Shown here one piece after another: positions 8,355-17,204 of a stretch of DNA of 64,000 nucleotides (position 1 is the stretch's first letter; every line of letters begins with the position of its first letter). The stretch lies in NCBI RefSeq assembly GCF_014635985.1, contig NZ_BMDT01000002.1, positions 186,001 through 250,000 on the forward strand. Reading direction: 5' to 3'. The DNA is from Enterococcus alcedinis (GTDB lineage Bacteria > Bacillota > Bacilli > Lactobacillales > Enterococcaceae). Below the pieces are notes generated by a model. The model was given only the letters and a program-made list of their open reading frames with translations, was not told the origin of the DNA and made no database searches. Both the position numbers and the translations under genes were made by a program.

Positions 8355-9119
8355 TTATTTTATATCCACATGGTCTATCAGTAACCAACTATTTAAATCT
8401 GCTAAGTTATTATTTACTTGATTAACGGAGTCTGAAAGATCAATAATTTTAACTTTTTTATTTTTAACTAAGGTTTTACGATAGTTTTCATCTACTACAA
8501 TGTTACTATTCTCACTAATTTTTTTTGTATCTGAAAGTATTTGAAAAGTGAACTCCTTCTCCTTAGTTGTAAAAGAGAGTTTATTCTGTCCTCTCAAATC
8601 AACGTATAAATTATTTTCATCACTATCAAAATAATATCCAGTTGCTAAATCGATGAAAGGTTTTTTTATTTTAAAACTGATACTATACGAAATGTCATCT
8701 GGAAATAAGATATTTTCCCCTGTATTTACATCAAGGTGTTTTGAGCCTTCATCCTCGGATACCGTAACAGATATAATCTCAATATCAGTAGGTTTTAATT
8801 GGACTACCTTGTTTTCCCAATAAAAATAACTAACAAAAATAGCAATCACCACGACTGTAATTATGGAAATGATATATACATTTTTACTTTTTATATTGAA
8901 GCTTAACTTGTTCACCATCTTTTTATCTCCTCTCATTAGTTCATCTAGAGATAAACCAAAATAATCACTTAATTGTATCAATTGGTTTAAATCTGGATAG
9001 CTTTTACCTGTTTCCCATTTAGAAATTAGCTGTCTGCTAACAAAGAAAACATTCCCTAATTCTTCTTGAGTCAAGTTGTGTAAAAGTCTATTCTCTTTAA
9101 TGATTTTTCCGATTTCCAA
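8355..9119 (-). CDS. XRE-family regulator with a membrane anchor
   Basis: This 254-residue protein starts with an HTH_3 domain (residues 1-65; LTQEELGNVFFVSRQLISKW, then YPDLNQLIQLSDYFGLSLDEL). A basic linker and one transmembrane helix (about 82-102, IISIITVVVIAIFVSYFYW) follow. The remaining ~150 residues would be extracellular and are rich in beta-strand-like alternation (DISYSISFKIKKP). A DNA-binding head tethered to a surface sensor is a known Firmicute design, but the signal here is unknown. The AT bias matches the surrounding accessory patch. The ATG follows GGAGGCG. Confidence 0.8.
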   Translation of the reverse strand: MEIGKIIKENRLLHNLTQEELGNVFFVSRQLISKWETGKSYPDLNQLIQLSDYFGLSLDELMRGDKKMVNKLSFNIKSKNVYIISIITVVVIAIFVSYFYWENKVVQLKPTDIEIISVTVSEDEGSKHLDVNTGENILFPDDISYSISFKIKKPFIDLATGYYFDSDENNLYVDLRGQNKLSFTTKEKEFTFQILSDTKKISENSNIVVDENYRKTLVKNKKVKIIDLSDSVNQVNNNLADLNSWLLIDHVDIK

Positions 9120-9256
9120 TTTTGACGCCTCCTTTAGTTGTATAATACGGCTATTGCTGACAAATTCGCTAGCAATAGATTAAAACATCCAGAAAAACAC
9201 ATGCTCTGAATCGTAACATCGTATGTTACTTCATTATTTATTAAATCGACACACTA

Positions 9257-9335
9257 AAAGCCTAAATATTATTATTCAACGTTTAGGCTTTCGATATCGT
9301 TTCAACTTGGTTACCCATCGGGTTGAAACGATCCT
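9257..9335 (-). terminator. Double hairpin downstream of the GNAT gene
   Basis: Reading on the reverse strand, GTTTCAACC...GTTGAAAC (about 9300-9332) is followed by AAAGCCTAAA...TTTAGGCTTTT (about 9257-9292) with a short T-tail. The second hairpin is a plausible intrinsic terminator for the acetyltransferase gene. Confidence 0.6.
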
Positions 9336-9391
9336 CAATAAAAAATAAATCGATTATTTGTAAGATATGAAACAATTATTCAGTGATTCCT

Positions 9392-9856
9392 CTAGACTTT
9401 AAATGAAAATCTCATTTCGTTTTCAGCGAATCCAAGATAAATAAATTCTAGTTTTCTTAGTAATTCAATAGAAGCCACGTTATCACTAGCCACTCCAGCT
9501 TTGACAGTCTTAATTCCTCGTTTTTTCAAATGATTGATAACAGCTGTGACTGCTTCATAAGCATAGCCTTTTCGCGCTTCTGATCGACAAATTGAATAAC
9601 CTATCCAACAATTCTCTTCCTCTTGCTTAAGATAAACATCACCTATTAACCAGCTATTTTTTGTGTCCACGAGGGCAAGTTGCATGCCGCTATTTAAATC
9701 ATTTCCACCTAAAAGCACCTCTGCATACTCTTCTTTCGTCAACCCTTTAAATCCTTGGTACTGCATCCAATCCATGTCATTTCTATAATCCATAAAACGA
9801 TTAATATCACTTTCGTTAAATGGGCGTATGATACACCGTTTTGTCTGAATTTCCAT
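9392..9856 (-). CDS. GNAT-family N-acetyltransferase (RimJ/RimL type)
   Basis: This 154-residue protein opens with TKRCIIRPFNESDINRFMDY, typical of the RimJ/RimL branch. The acetyl-CoA-binding region reads CRSEARKGYAYEAVTAVINHL, a variant of the R/Q-x-x-G-x-A/G motif, followed by ASDNVASIELLRKLEF. Substrates of this branch range from ribosomal protein N-termini to small amines, and nothing here narrows the choice. The gene stands alone at the edge of the accessory patch and ends before a double-hairpin terminator. Confidence 0.85.
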   Translation of the reverse strand: MEIQTKRCIIRPFNESDINRFMDYRNDMDWMQYQGFKGLTKEEYAEVLLGGNDLNSGMQLALVDTKNSWLIGDVYLKQEEENCWIGYSICRSEARKGYAYEAVTAVINHLKKRGIKTVKAGVASDNVASIELLRKLEFIYLGFAENEMRFSFKV

Positions 9857-9991
9857 ATGAACCTCTTTTCATTTATTATAGAGAGCTATTTATTAAAACG
9901 AAATCGATCCGTATCAAAGTCTTATGAAGATGTCGACGACAAGCCTTCACAAATTCTTTCATTATGACATCCGCATTCTTTTGATTCCCTT

Positions 9992-11365
9992 TTAAACACT
10001 TTCTTCAAATATTCTCTGCACTTTCGAACTCACAAAGACTTCCTCGTCCATCAAATATTTTTCAACCAAATCTCGAATAAAGCCTGGTTCAAATGCCGCT
10101 TCACTATCCTCTACTCTCAGACTTGGATAGCCGCTTCCTCTTTGGAGATAGTCGTCTGTCATGATTGAGTAGATTTTATCATCTTCCAATGGGTGGCCGT
10201 CAATTGTGATTCGATCGGTGTTTTTCACTACTTTCACATTCTGGCTGAATCCCAGCGATCCTAAAACACTGCCTCTAAATCCAGGTCCTTTACCACTGTT
10301 CCTGATATGCCCCTCATCAAAGGATAGAAGAATCGCTTCACGAATGGCTTTTCCTGAAATCTGATAGTGTGTCGGATTCAGTTTTGAAGGGAAGTTTTCA
10401 ATCAGGCTCTTTCTTGAGACTGGATTTGTAAGTGCCCGTTCGGCAATGCCGGTGTGCATGATGGCTAAATCAGACGGTTTTTCTTTCATCAAAGCATCGC
10501 AAATAAAATTAATTAACTCGGATTCATTAAAAGCATCGAATGCTAACGCTCGAATATGTGGGAGCGGCTGGGATAATATTTGATCGGTCGTTGTTTCAAT
10601 TTCTTTGTATAAGGTATCGAATCGTGCATTTTGTTGTTCCACTAAATCGAGTTGGATATTCTCAATTTCTACAATGCCTGTCTCTGTAATTTCTAACGTG
10701 ATCTTTCCTAATTTTTCGCCTTGTCCGGATTGTGAGTAGCCTTTAAAAGTCGCGATGTCATGCGTATGTCCGCCTAAGCATAAATCAATTTCTGGCAATT
10801 GTTCCAGCATGACTTTATCGACGAATAGTCCACTGTGAGAAAGCAAAATCGCATAATCATATTGTCCTTTTTGTTTCTCAAGTTCTTGTTTTACTAACGT
10901 AATGGGTTCTTTTGTCGTCACGCCTCCCATCATAAAAAAGGTATCGTATGAGGCATGTTCAAAATCTTTACTGTAATAAGGCGATAACCCGACAACCAAA
11001 AAACGTTTATCGGCTTTTGTCAAAAAGATCGACGAATAAATACCGTCGATCTTTTTGTGATCCAGATCTCGAATGTTTGCCGATAAAAATGGCACGCCGC
11101 TTTTCGCCAATTCAACAATTGCCTCTTTGCCTAAATCAATTTCATTGTTGCCTAAACTCATCGCATCGATCTGGCTATCAATCATTAGTTTCATCGCTGA
11201 TTTCCCACCATCTGCTTGAACAACAATACTCGATAAATCGGTGTAATCGCCACTATCCAGATACAAATCGTGTTCTGTTTTATTTGCTCTGATATAGGCG
11301 TGAACTTGCTTGAGGTTATTAAAATTACTGTGAAAATCATTTGTATGGTAAATCACTACATTCAT
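9992..11365 (-). CDS. 5'-nucleotidase / cyclic-nucleotide phosphodiesterase-like metallophosphoesterase (YunD type)
   Basis: The 457-residue protein has an N-terminal calcineurin-like phosphoesterase domain with YHTNDFHSNF, DSGDYTD, the GNNE block (Asn for the usual His, as in YunD-like proteins), LLSHSG and GGHTHD. A 5'-nucleotidase C-terminal domain follows (LTNPVSRKSL, YLQRGSGYPSL). No signal peptide is visible, so it is probably cytoplasmic. An in-frame ATG lies further upstream at 11485, but the start at 11365 is preferred because GGAGGACACAT precedes it and the family begins at this phosphoesterase strand. It likely dephosphorylates nucleotides. Confidence 0.87.
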   Translation of the reverse strand: MNVVIYHTNDFHSNFNNLKQVHAYIRANKTEHDLYLDSGDYTDLSSIVVQADGGKSAMKLMIDSQIDAMSLGNNEIDLGKEAIVELAKSGVPFLSANIRDLDHKKIDGIYSSIFLTKADKRFLVVGLSPYYSKDFEHASYDTFFMMGGVTTKEPITLVKQELEKQKGQYDYAILLSHSGLFVDKVMLEQLPEIDLCLGGHTHDIATFKGYSQSGQGEKLGKITLEITETGIVEIENIQLDLVEQQNARFDTLYKEIETTTDQILSQPLPHIRALAFDAFNESELINFICDALMKEKPSDLAIMHTGIAERALTNPVSRKSLIENFPSKLNPTHYQISGKAIREAILLSFDEGHIRNSGKGPGFRGSVLGSLGFSQNVKVVKNTDRITIDGHPLEDDKIYSIMTDDYLQRGSGYPSLRVEDSEAAFEPGFIRDLVEKYLMDEEVFVSSKVQRIFEESV

Positions 11366-11486
11366 ATGTGTCCTCCGATTGGTATTGTATAATAACAACA
11401 TAAACGAGATTGAATACTCTCTCTTTAGAAAGCGATCCTCTTTAATTGAATCGTTTCCCACACGTCTTATCTGCTTGTTATTCATC

Positions 11487-12023
11487 TCAGTTATTCATCG
11501 ATTTCTGATGCTGCTTCAATTTTTTTATCGCCCAAGTATAATGGCTTGGGGTATTAGAGACAAAGTAACTGCCTAGTGTGCTGCCTCCGACCCACTCAAA
11601 AATCCCTTTCGTAAACAACTCTTCATCTGAAAAGGTTTCCATTAATGCCATGGTTTGTGCATGGCTTTCTTTTAATGCGTGGAGTGAATCGGTATAAGGC
11701 GTCGTTTGGTGTCTCTCCCAGAATTTAACATTCATCGCCCCATATGTTCGCCAATTGTAGCCTTCTTCTAGAAAGGGTTTTGGGATACCTTTTTGATTGC
11801 TCTCTACCCAGTTGAGTAGCAAATGTTGCCACTCGACTAAATGAATCAGAACATCTCTCGTGTTTTTATCTCTCTTCCAATGGGCTTCCTTTTTATTCTC
11901 GATGTTAAAATCAAATGTGCTTTCTAGTTGCTGTTGCGACATTGATTCCAGTAAAGTCATTAATTCTTGATAGTTCTCATTAGCTGCTTGGCGTAATGCT
12001 TGTTTCGTTGTGGGTCTAGCCAT
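11487..12023 (-). CDS. ClbS/DfsB-family four-helix-bundle protein
   Basis: The 178-residue protein has the ClbS/DfsB (DUF1706) signature: MARPTTKQALRQAANENYQE at the N-terminus, then VLIHLVEWQHLLLNW and the C-terminal TLGSYFVSNTPSHYTWAIKK. The founding member ClbS hydrolyses the colibactin cyclopropane and protects the producer, but most Firmicute homologues are uncharacterised DinB-like proteins. The ATG at 12023 was chosen over an upstream ATG because GGAGGGAATAGGC precedes it. It is a single gene between the nucleotidase and the glycan operon. Confidence 0.85.
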   Translation of the reverse strand: MARPTTKQALRQAANENYQELMTLLESMSQQQLESTFDFNIENKKEAHWKRDKNTRDVLIHLVEWQHLLLNWVESNQKGIPKPFLEEGYNWRTYGAMNVKFWERHQTTPYTDSLHALKESHAQTMALMETFSDEELFTKGIFEWVGGSTLGSYFVSNTPSHYTWAIKKLKQHQKSMNN

Positions 12024-12076
12024 GCCTATTCCCTCCTCGTATTTTTGTTTTAATGATACCATATAATAAGTACAAC

Positions 12077-12118
12077 AAAACCGTCCGCCACATTTTTACT
12101 TGTGGGGACGGTTTTCTC
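12077..12118 (-). terminator. Terminator at the end of the glycan operon
   Basis: AAAACCGTCCGCCACA pairs with TGTGGGGACGGTTTT around an 8-nt loop. It lies right behind the yesL stop and has T-runs on both strands, so it may also serve in the other direction. Confidence 0.85.
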
Positions 12119-12125
12119 TTTATTT

Positions 12126-12752
12126 TTAGGCTTCTGTTTTTTCTATCGCTGTTGCGAAAACACTTTTTAGTAGTAAGACAACGAGTAGGCTTGGTAAGAC
12201 TAGTCCGAGTAAAAAGACGATTGGGGCAAAAATCGCTAGGAAACGGAAGAAGAATAAACTAAATCCGATATAAATGGCGCCAATTAAAATCGTCCGTGGA
12301 ATGTAGGCAATCATTAAGAAAAAGCTGTTTTTGATTGTCACGAATACGTGATTATTAAAAGAAGCGAATAAACCGTACGCATATATGACTAGGAGTGTCG
12401 AGCAAGTCATTAAGACGTAGATGATAATTTTCAAGACGATAGCGCTACTGGCCGTGCTCTCACCCAAAATAGTTAGGTAGGCAAACAGTCCTAGTACGAA
12501 TGAGAAATGCAGTAACGAGACAATCATCGGTCCTTTGATGTTCTTTTTAAAAAAGGCGAGGTGTTCTGACAACAAATTCGTGTCTTGCCCTGTGATGATG
12601 CGATTGAGTGAGTAGAACATCGCGGTAATCGCGGGTCCGATTGTAACAATTGGAATCATTAATAGTAACGTGATTAAATTAATCAGCATCAAATCAAAGA
12701 CTTTTCCTAAAAATTTCATCCATGGATTTTCTAGATTAAATACTTTACTCAT
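12126..12752 (-). CDS. yesL: YesL-family (DUF624) membrane protein
   Basis: The 208-residue protein has about five transmembrane helices and the DUF624 features NPWMKFLGKVFDLMLINLI at the N-terminus and GPAITAMFYSLNRII after the first helix pair. YesL-type proteins are regularly encoded beside LplB/YtcP-type oligosaccharide ABC importers, and here it is the last gene of such an operon. Its exact role, perhaps an accessory to the permease, is not established. The start follows GGAGGAATTATT. Confidence 0.85.
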   Translation of the reverse strand: MSKVFNLENPWMKFLGKVFDLMLINLITLLLMIPIVTIGPAITAMFYSLNRIITGQDTNLLSEHLAFFKKNIKGPMIVSLLHFSFVLGLFAYLTILGESTASSAIVLKIIIYVLMTCSTLLVIYAYGLFASFNNHVFVTIKNSFFLMIAYIPRTILIGAIYIGFSLFFFRFLAIFAPIVFLLGLVLPSLLVVLLLKSVFATAIEKTEA

Positions 12753-12835
12753 AATAATTCCTCCATTATTCGCACTTCTTCCTACTTTTATTACTCAGAC
12801 TATTATCGACTACTTCTCACACTTTCGCAATGGGT

Positions 12836-14647
12836 CTATTTTTCCTTGATTTTATCGGATGCCCAGAAGAATACTTCTTGGATGCGATAAAGTTCGGATT
12901 CTTGGCTGACTTCGCGCCAGCTATTCTTGTATGCCATGAACCATTCTTCGATTCTTTCAGATAATCCTTGGTTTGAAAACTGACTTTCTTTTTGTTGTAA
13001 AATCAACGTAATGCCTAGTTCTTGTAATAATTTCATGCCATCGATAGCGATTAAATAAGGCAGTAGGCGATGTCTTTGGGTACTATCTAATTTCGGTGTC
13101 ACTTGGATGATTTTTTTACTTAAATCGGTTAGCGCTACAATTGCTGCTTGAATGGCATCGATTTGATTTTCATCAACGGCTTCTAAACGATCTTCTTTTA
13201 AGTTGACTAAATCACGCCATTTGAAGACCCATTTAGTTGGGATTTCAGCTAAGATGGCTACGACTTCGCCAGACACGTTTTCAAATTCTAGTTGCGAAAT
13301 TTTTTCGTTCATTTCTGCAAATGAAGTCGTTGCTTGATTCCAAGACAAGGCCGCCCCATAAATCATGCCAGGAATACTCATATCGGGGTGGTTTAAATGA
13401 CCGCAGTCACCCCAGTCGGTATTTAATAGTCCTTGTGCTTGATAAGTCTTCGCGTATTGACACATTCTTTGAATATTCTCAAAGGATACTTCGAATTGAT
13501 TCACAAGTTGATCCCAACCGGAAACACCTGGGCAACAGTATTGTTTGGCTCCAGCATTGGCAACGGTCTTAACAGAATGGTCGTCTTGGTCGGCTGCATA
13601 TCCCCAACTTAAGCAAATCGCTTCTTGCGGTAAGCGTCCTAAATTTTCTGGCGCGTTGACAATGATATCGCCCCAGAATAATGGGGTGATTTGTTGTTCA
13701 ACTAAATACGTACAAATTTTAGCTAAGAATTGTACGTAAAGTTCTTGTTCCCCAATTTCATCTGCGACGGATTTACTGCGACCTTTTCCAAGATCAAACG
13801 TTTCATCGCCACAAATATTGAATTTTTTTGAGCGGAACAATGGGATAAATTGCGCCATTAGGGATGTTACGAATTCAAAGCTTGCTTCGTTTGTAATATC
13901 TAGGGTATGGTGTTCCATCCGATCAACAAAACCAAACGCATCATCGACTAGATCTGGCATTTCGCACAAGTGACGGAATTTTTGTGTGCGTAAGACTTTA
14001 TATAAATGACCAAACGTTGCGATACTTGGTACCAGTTCGATATTGCGCGCCGCACAGTAGTCGTCAATTTCTAAGATATCATTGGCTGTTAATGGGGTGT
14101 CGTCACGCCAGACCTCACTCAGTCCTTCAAATAAGAAACTATGTTCCATGTATAGATGCAATTGATTGATTTTATACATGGCTAATTTATCAATGTACTG
14201 TTTTAAGTAACTCAATTGCGGGATTCTGCCACGAGTCACATCTAAATAATACCCACGAACATCGATTTCTGGCCAGTCATCGATGGCAACAAACGGTAAT
14301 GCTGCACCGTATTCTTTGATTAATTGACGCAATGTTTGAATAGCATACAGTATGCCTTCATTCGTACTTGCTTGTAAAAGAACACCCTTTTCATCAATCG
14401 TCAGTGTATATTGTTGTGCTTTTAGTTCTGCGTTCATTTGTAATGTCACCGCTGTAAATTTACTGCTCCCACGTGTAATTGCTAGCGTATAACCGAGTGT
14501 TTCTTTCATGCTCGCTTGTAGCATTTGGACATAAGGATAGACGGCGCGATCACATGTTTGATCAATGACAATTTGACTGTCGTAAGATAATACATATTGT
14601 TTCGTATCATTAACCTGTACTTTTTGTGGTTTTGGAAGGATATTCAT
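12836..14647 (-). CDS. GH20 beta-N-acetylhexosaminidase, intracellular
   Basis: The 603-residue protein has an N-terminal GH20b-like domain (NILPKPQKVQV) and a GH20 catalytic barrel. The Asp-Glu catalytic pair lies in NICGDETFDLG at about residue 280. Other family blocks are RGYYLDVTRGRIP, WGDI and DWGDCGHLNHPDMSIPGMIYG. There is no signal peptide, so it should act on imported oligosaccharides and remove terminal GlcNAc or GalNAc. The ATG at 14647 was preferred to an in-frame GTG nine bases upstream because AGAGG lies at the right distance. It sits between the solute-binding protein and YesL. Confidence 0.92.
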   Translation of the reverse strand: MNILPKPQKVQVNDTKQYVLSYDSQIVIDQTCDRAVYPYVQMLQASMKETLGYTLAITRGSSKFTAVTLQMNAELKAQQYTLTIDEKGVLLQASTNEGILYAIQTLRQLIKEYGAALPFVAIDDWPEIDVRGYYLDVTRGRIPQLSYLKQYIDKLAMYKINQLHLYMEHSFLFEGLSEVWRDDTPLTANDILEIDDYCAARNIELVPSIATFGHLYKVLRTQKFRHLCEMPDLVDDAFGFVDRMEHHTLDITNEASFEFVTSLMAQFIPLFRSKKFNICGDETFDLGKGRSKSVADEIGEQELYVQFLAKICTYLVEQQITPLFWGDIIVNAPENLGRLPQEAICLSWGYAADQDDHSVKTVANAGAKQYCCPGVSGWDQLVNQFEVSFENIQRMCQYAKTYQAQGLLNTDWGDCGHLNHPDMSIPGMIYGAALSWNQATTSFAEMNEKISQLEFENVSGEVVAILAEIPTKWVFKWRDLVNLKEDRLEAVDENQIDAIQAAIVALTDLSKKIIQVTPKLDSTQRHRLLPYLIAIDGMKLLQELGITLILQQKESQFSNQGLSERIEEWFMAYKNSWREVSQESELYRIQEVFFWASDKIKEK

Positions 14648-14685
14648 TTTGGACACCTCTTAAATTTTTGATATTTTTTGACACT

Positions 14686-14730
14686 GAAACAACCGCTCTT
14701 CCAATCAATTGGGAAAGAAGCGGCTGTTTC
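14686..14730 (-). other. Intra-operon hairpin between solute-binding protein and GH20 genes
   Basis: GAAACA-CCGCT-TTCC pairs with GGGAA-AAGCGG-TGTTTC (a few bulges, loop about 8 nt). No U-run follows on the operon strand, so it is more likely an mRNA-stabilising or processing structure at the 3' end of the solute-binding-protein message than a full terminator. Confidence 0.6.
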
Positions 14731-14762
14731 CTCGACTTTATTTTTTAAAGATCAGTTGCGAT

Positions 14763-16247
14763 TTATTGCTTGGTTTTCCAAGCATTGTATTGATCGGTAA
14801 CATCTTTCACTAACTCTTGATAACCGGCTTCATCTAAAGCGCTATAGTATTCCTCTAAAACTTTATCCACATCTGCCTGTGGATAACCGCCACTTTGTAA
14901 AACGAAACCATATTTTGCAACAACGTTATTCACAGCACTAATCACAGCTGAACTATTTGATGCGTCAAAACGGAATCCAGCGGTAATTGATTTCTCCGCA
15001 TTTTTGTTAAACTCTTGATACAATTCAACTTTATTAGCAGGTTCGCCTTCTTCTAAAGCCACGAATTCTACGTTCGTTGATTCCCAAGCACTATGGTCGT
15101 ATTTTTCGCCTTTTTTAACAATAAATCCATCAACCATATCGTAGTCTTCGCCTTCAATTCCATAAGTAAATAAATTGGCTAACGTTTCATCCGAGTATAA
15201 TAAACCTAAGAAATCGACCGATGCTTTCGCTGCTTCTTCCGTTGTGTTCGAAGCGATGGCATACGTTGAACCTAATGTTGTATTCGAATCGACATAGTTT
15301 TTAGTCATATGAACCATTTCAACTTCTTGTTGGTAACGTGAACTAGCAGAAGCGTTATTCGGTACATCTGTCCACCAGCTAATTCCCCAGAAATCGGTAT
15401 TTAAACTATCAGTTGGATTGGTATTCGTAATATCCCCTTCTTGAATATAGCCTTTTTCGCCCCAGTCGCTCATCATCTTGATGTATTCAACGTATTCATC
15501 GGTTTTAATTACTTCAACGACTTCATTTTTTTCGCGATCGACACCGATATAGTCATTACCAGTAATCCAAGCATAATCATCTAAGAAAAACTTGTACGCA
15601 AATGGTGTTGCTTGTGTTAAGAGCGGTGCTTTGATGCCTGCTGCTTTACTGTCAGCTAGCATTGGTTCGATGTCTTTTAATTCTTTAACAGTTGAAAGGT
15701 CCCAACCGAATTGATCCACTAACTCTTTTCTAAACATTAAGCTATAGCCTTCTGCAATTTCTTTATAAACGGGTACAAAGTAATTTTTACCATTGTATGA
15801 CGAAGCTTCCCATACATCGGCTGGGAGTCTTTCTTCTAATTGGCTCCCCTTTAAAATTTCTGTAATATCATAGGCGCCATTATTTTGAACTAAATCATCG
15901 GTTGAAATCGCGCCCATCCAGTTCGCTGTCCAGAATAAATCAATTTCGCCATTGGCTAAAGATAAATTGACTTTATTACTGTATTCGCCGGCTGGCATTT
16001 CTTCATAATCAAGTTGTACATCAATTTTATCTTTAATATAGTCATTGATTGCATCTTGAACCGCTTTGACTTGTTTCGAATCGGCTGAAGCCATATTTTG
16101 TGTCGGGCGTACGACTTTAATAATTGTCTTTCCGTCTTCTGTCGTCTTCGCTCCTGCCTTCGAACCTCCGCCGCCACATGCCCCTAATACAAGGGATAAC
16201 GCGCCGATCATTGATAACAGACCGATCATTTGATTGTTTTTTTTCAT
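14763..16247 (-). CDS. ABC transporter substrate-binding lipoprotein (oligosaccharide, family 1, LplA/YtcQ type)
   Basis: The 494-residue protein starts with a lipoprotein signal peptide, MKKNNQMIGLL followed by the lipobox VLGAC (Cys24). The mature part is a large solute-binding fold with YNGKNYFVPVYKEIAEGYSL and GISWWTDVPNN, similar to LplA/YtcQ-type proteins for complex glycans. It would sit on the outer face of the membrane and deliver oligosaccharides to the two permeases transcribed just before it. Its place between GH2 and GH20 genes suggests a galactose- and hexosamine-containing ligand. The start follows GGAGAGAAATAACG. Confidence 0.9.
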   Translation of the reverse strand: MKKNNQMIGLLSMIGALSLVLGACGGGGSKAGAKTTEDGKTIIKVVRPTQNMASADSKQVKAVQDAINDYIKDKIDVQLDYEEMPAGEYSNKVNLSLANGEIDLFWTANWMGAISTDDLVQNNGAYDITEILKGSQLEERLPADVWEASSYNGKNYFVPVYKEIAEGYSLMFRKELVDQFGWDLSTVKELKDIEPMLADSKAAGIKAPLLTQATPFAYKFFLDDYAWITGNDYIGVDREKNEVVEVIKTDEYVEYIKMMSDWGEKGYIQEGDITNTNPTDSLNTDFWGISWWTDVPNNASASSRYQQEVEMVHMTKNYVDSNTTLGSTYAIASNTTEEAAKASVDFLGLLYSDETLANLFTYGIEGEDYDMVDGFIVKKGEKYDHSAWESTNVEFVALEEGEPANKVELYQEFNKNAEKSITAGFRFDASNSSAVISAVNNVVAKYGFVLQSGGYPQADVDKVLEEYYSALDEAGYQELVKDVTDQYNAWKTKQ

Positions 16248-16272
16248 CGTTATTTCTCTCCTTTTTATCTGA

Positions 16273-17193
16273 CTAACCTTTAACAGAACCTAAAGTTAAG
16301 CCTTTAACAAAATATTTTTGGAAGAATGGATATAAAATAATAATTGGACCAATCACGATTAAAACTGTCGCCATTGTGGCTGAGTTTGATGGAATCGTTC
16401 CACTCATCGCTGCAATTGCTTCAGATGGGACATTATGCGAATTCAGTAGCATATCGATATTTTTTGAAATATTCATTAATAATAATTGTAGTGGCTTTTT
16501 GGTATCGCTTTGAATGTAGAGCAATGCGCCTTGCCACTCGTTCCAGTAGCCCGTCGCCATCATAAAGCCAATAGCTGCTAATACTGGCTTCATCAATGGT
16601 AAAACGATTTGGAAGAAAATCCGATACTCCCCTGCACCATCAATCGAAGCCGAGTCAACCAACTCTCCTGGGATACTCGTTTGAATAAATGTTCGCATAA
16701 TAATAATGTTCATCGTCCCAATTGTTGCCGGAACAATTAGGATGAATAACGTGTCCTTTAAATGATAGACATTCGTATTCACAATATATGAAGCCAATTG
16801 TCCACCACTAAATAACATCGGAATCGTAATCATCACAATTAAAAATGTCCGCAATTTAAATTCTCGCTTGGTCAACACATAGGCGTACATACTCATAAAG
16901 AATAGACCTAAAAAAGTTCCAACGACGGTAATGAAGATTGTCACACCATAAGAAACCGCTAATTGTTGCCCATAGCGTAAGACGACCATGAACCCTTCCG
17001 TCGAAAGCTTTGATGGAAAGTAGGTAAAACCTGATTCGGCAATCACCGCTTCATCGGTAAATGCCGAAATAATAATTAGTAAAACAGGTAAGACACAAAA
17101 TACCGCGTAAAGTAGTAGGGTAAAAGCTAATAGAAATTGCCCCGGTGTTTTACGGTCTTTCAGGCTCACTATTTTTGTTTCCTTGATACTCAT
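16273..17193 (-). CDS. ABC oligosaccharide permease, YtcP/LplC type
   Basis: The 306-residue permease has six predicted membrane helices. The EAA-type loop SASIDGAGEYRIFFQIVLPL contacts the ATPase. The C-terminus, FVKGLTLGSVKG, is the near-invariant tail of the YtcP/LplC family. It pairs with the LplB-type permease encoded 11 bp upstream. No ATP-binding subunit is encoded in the operon, so a shared MsmK/MsmX-type ATPase from elsewhere on the chromosome is presumably used. The start follows GGAGGCGAAAAG. Confidence 0.92.
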   Translation of the reverse strand: MSIKETKIVSLKDRKTPGQFLLAFTLLLYAVFCVLPVLLIIISAFTDEAVIAESGFTYFPSKLSTEGFMVVLRYGQQLAVSYGVTIFITVVGTFLGLFFMSMYAYVLTKREFKLRTFLIVMITIPMLFSGGQLASYIVNTNVYHLKDTLFILIVPATIGTMNIIIMRTFIQTSIPGELVDSASIDGAGEYRIFFQIVLPLMKPVLAAIGFMMATGYWNEWQGALLYIQSDTKKPLQLLLMNISKNIDMLLNSHNVPSEAIAAMSGTIPSNSATMATVLIVIGPIIILYPFFQKYFVKGLTLGSVKG

Positions 17194-17204
17194 CTTTTCG
17201 CCTC

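Noticed and set aside
8324-8428. Small forward ORF (MIKVLLHYPF...) with a GAGGAGAAA site behind a hairpin.
   Set aside because: It lies antisense over the end of the XRE regulator gene and its sequence is explained by that gene; a leader-peptide role has no downstream gene to control.
5182-10000. Attachment-site duplication of the guaA 3' end flanking the accessory patch.
   Set aside because: No second copy of the guaA terminal sequence was seen by eye downstream and no integrase gene remains.
12836-14647. Surface-exposed hexosaminidase of the LPxTG type.
   Set aside because: The protein has neither a signal peptide nor a sorting signal.
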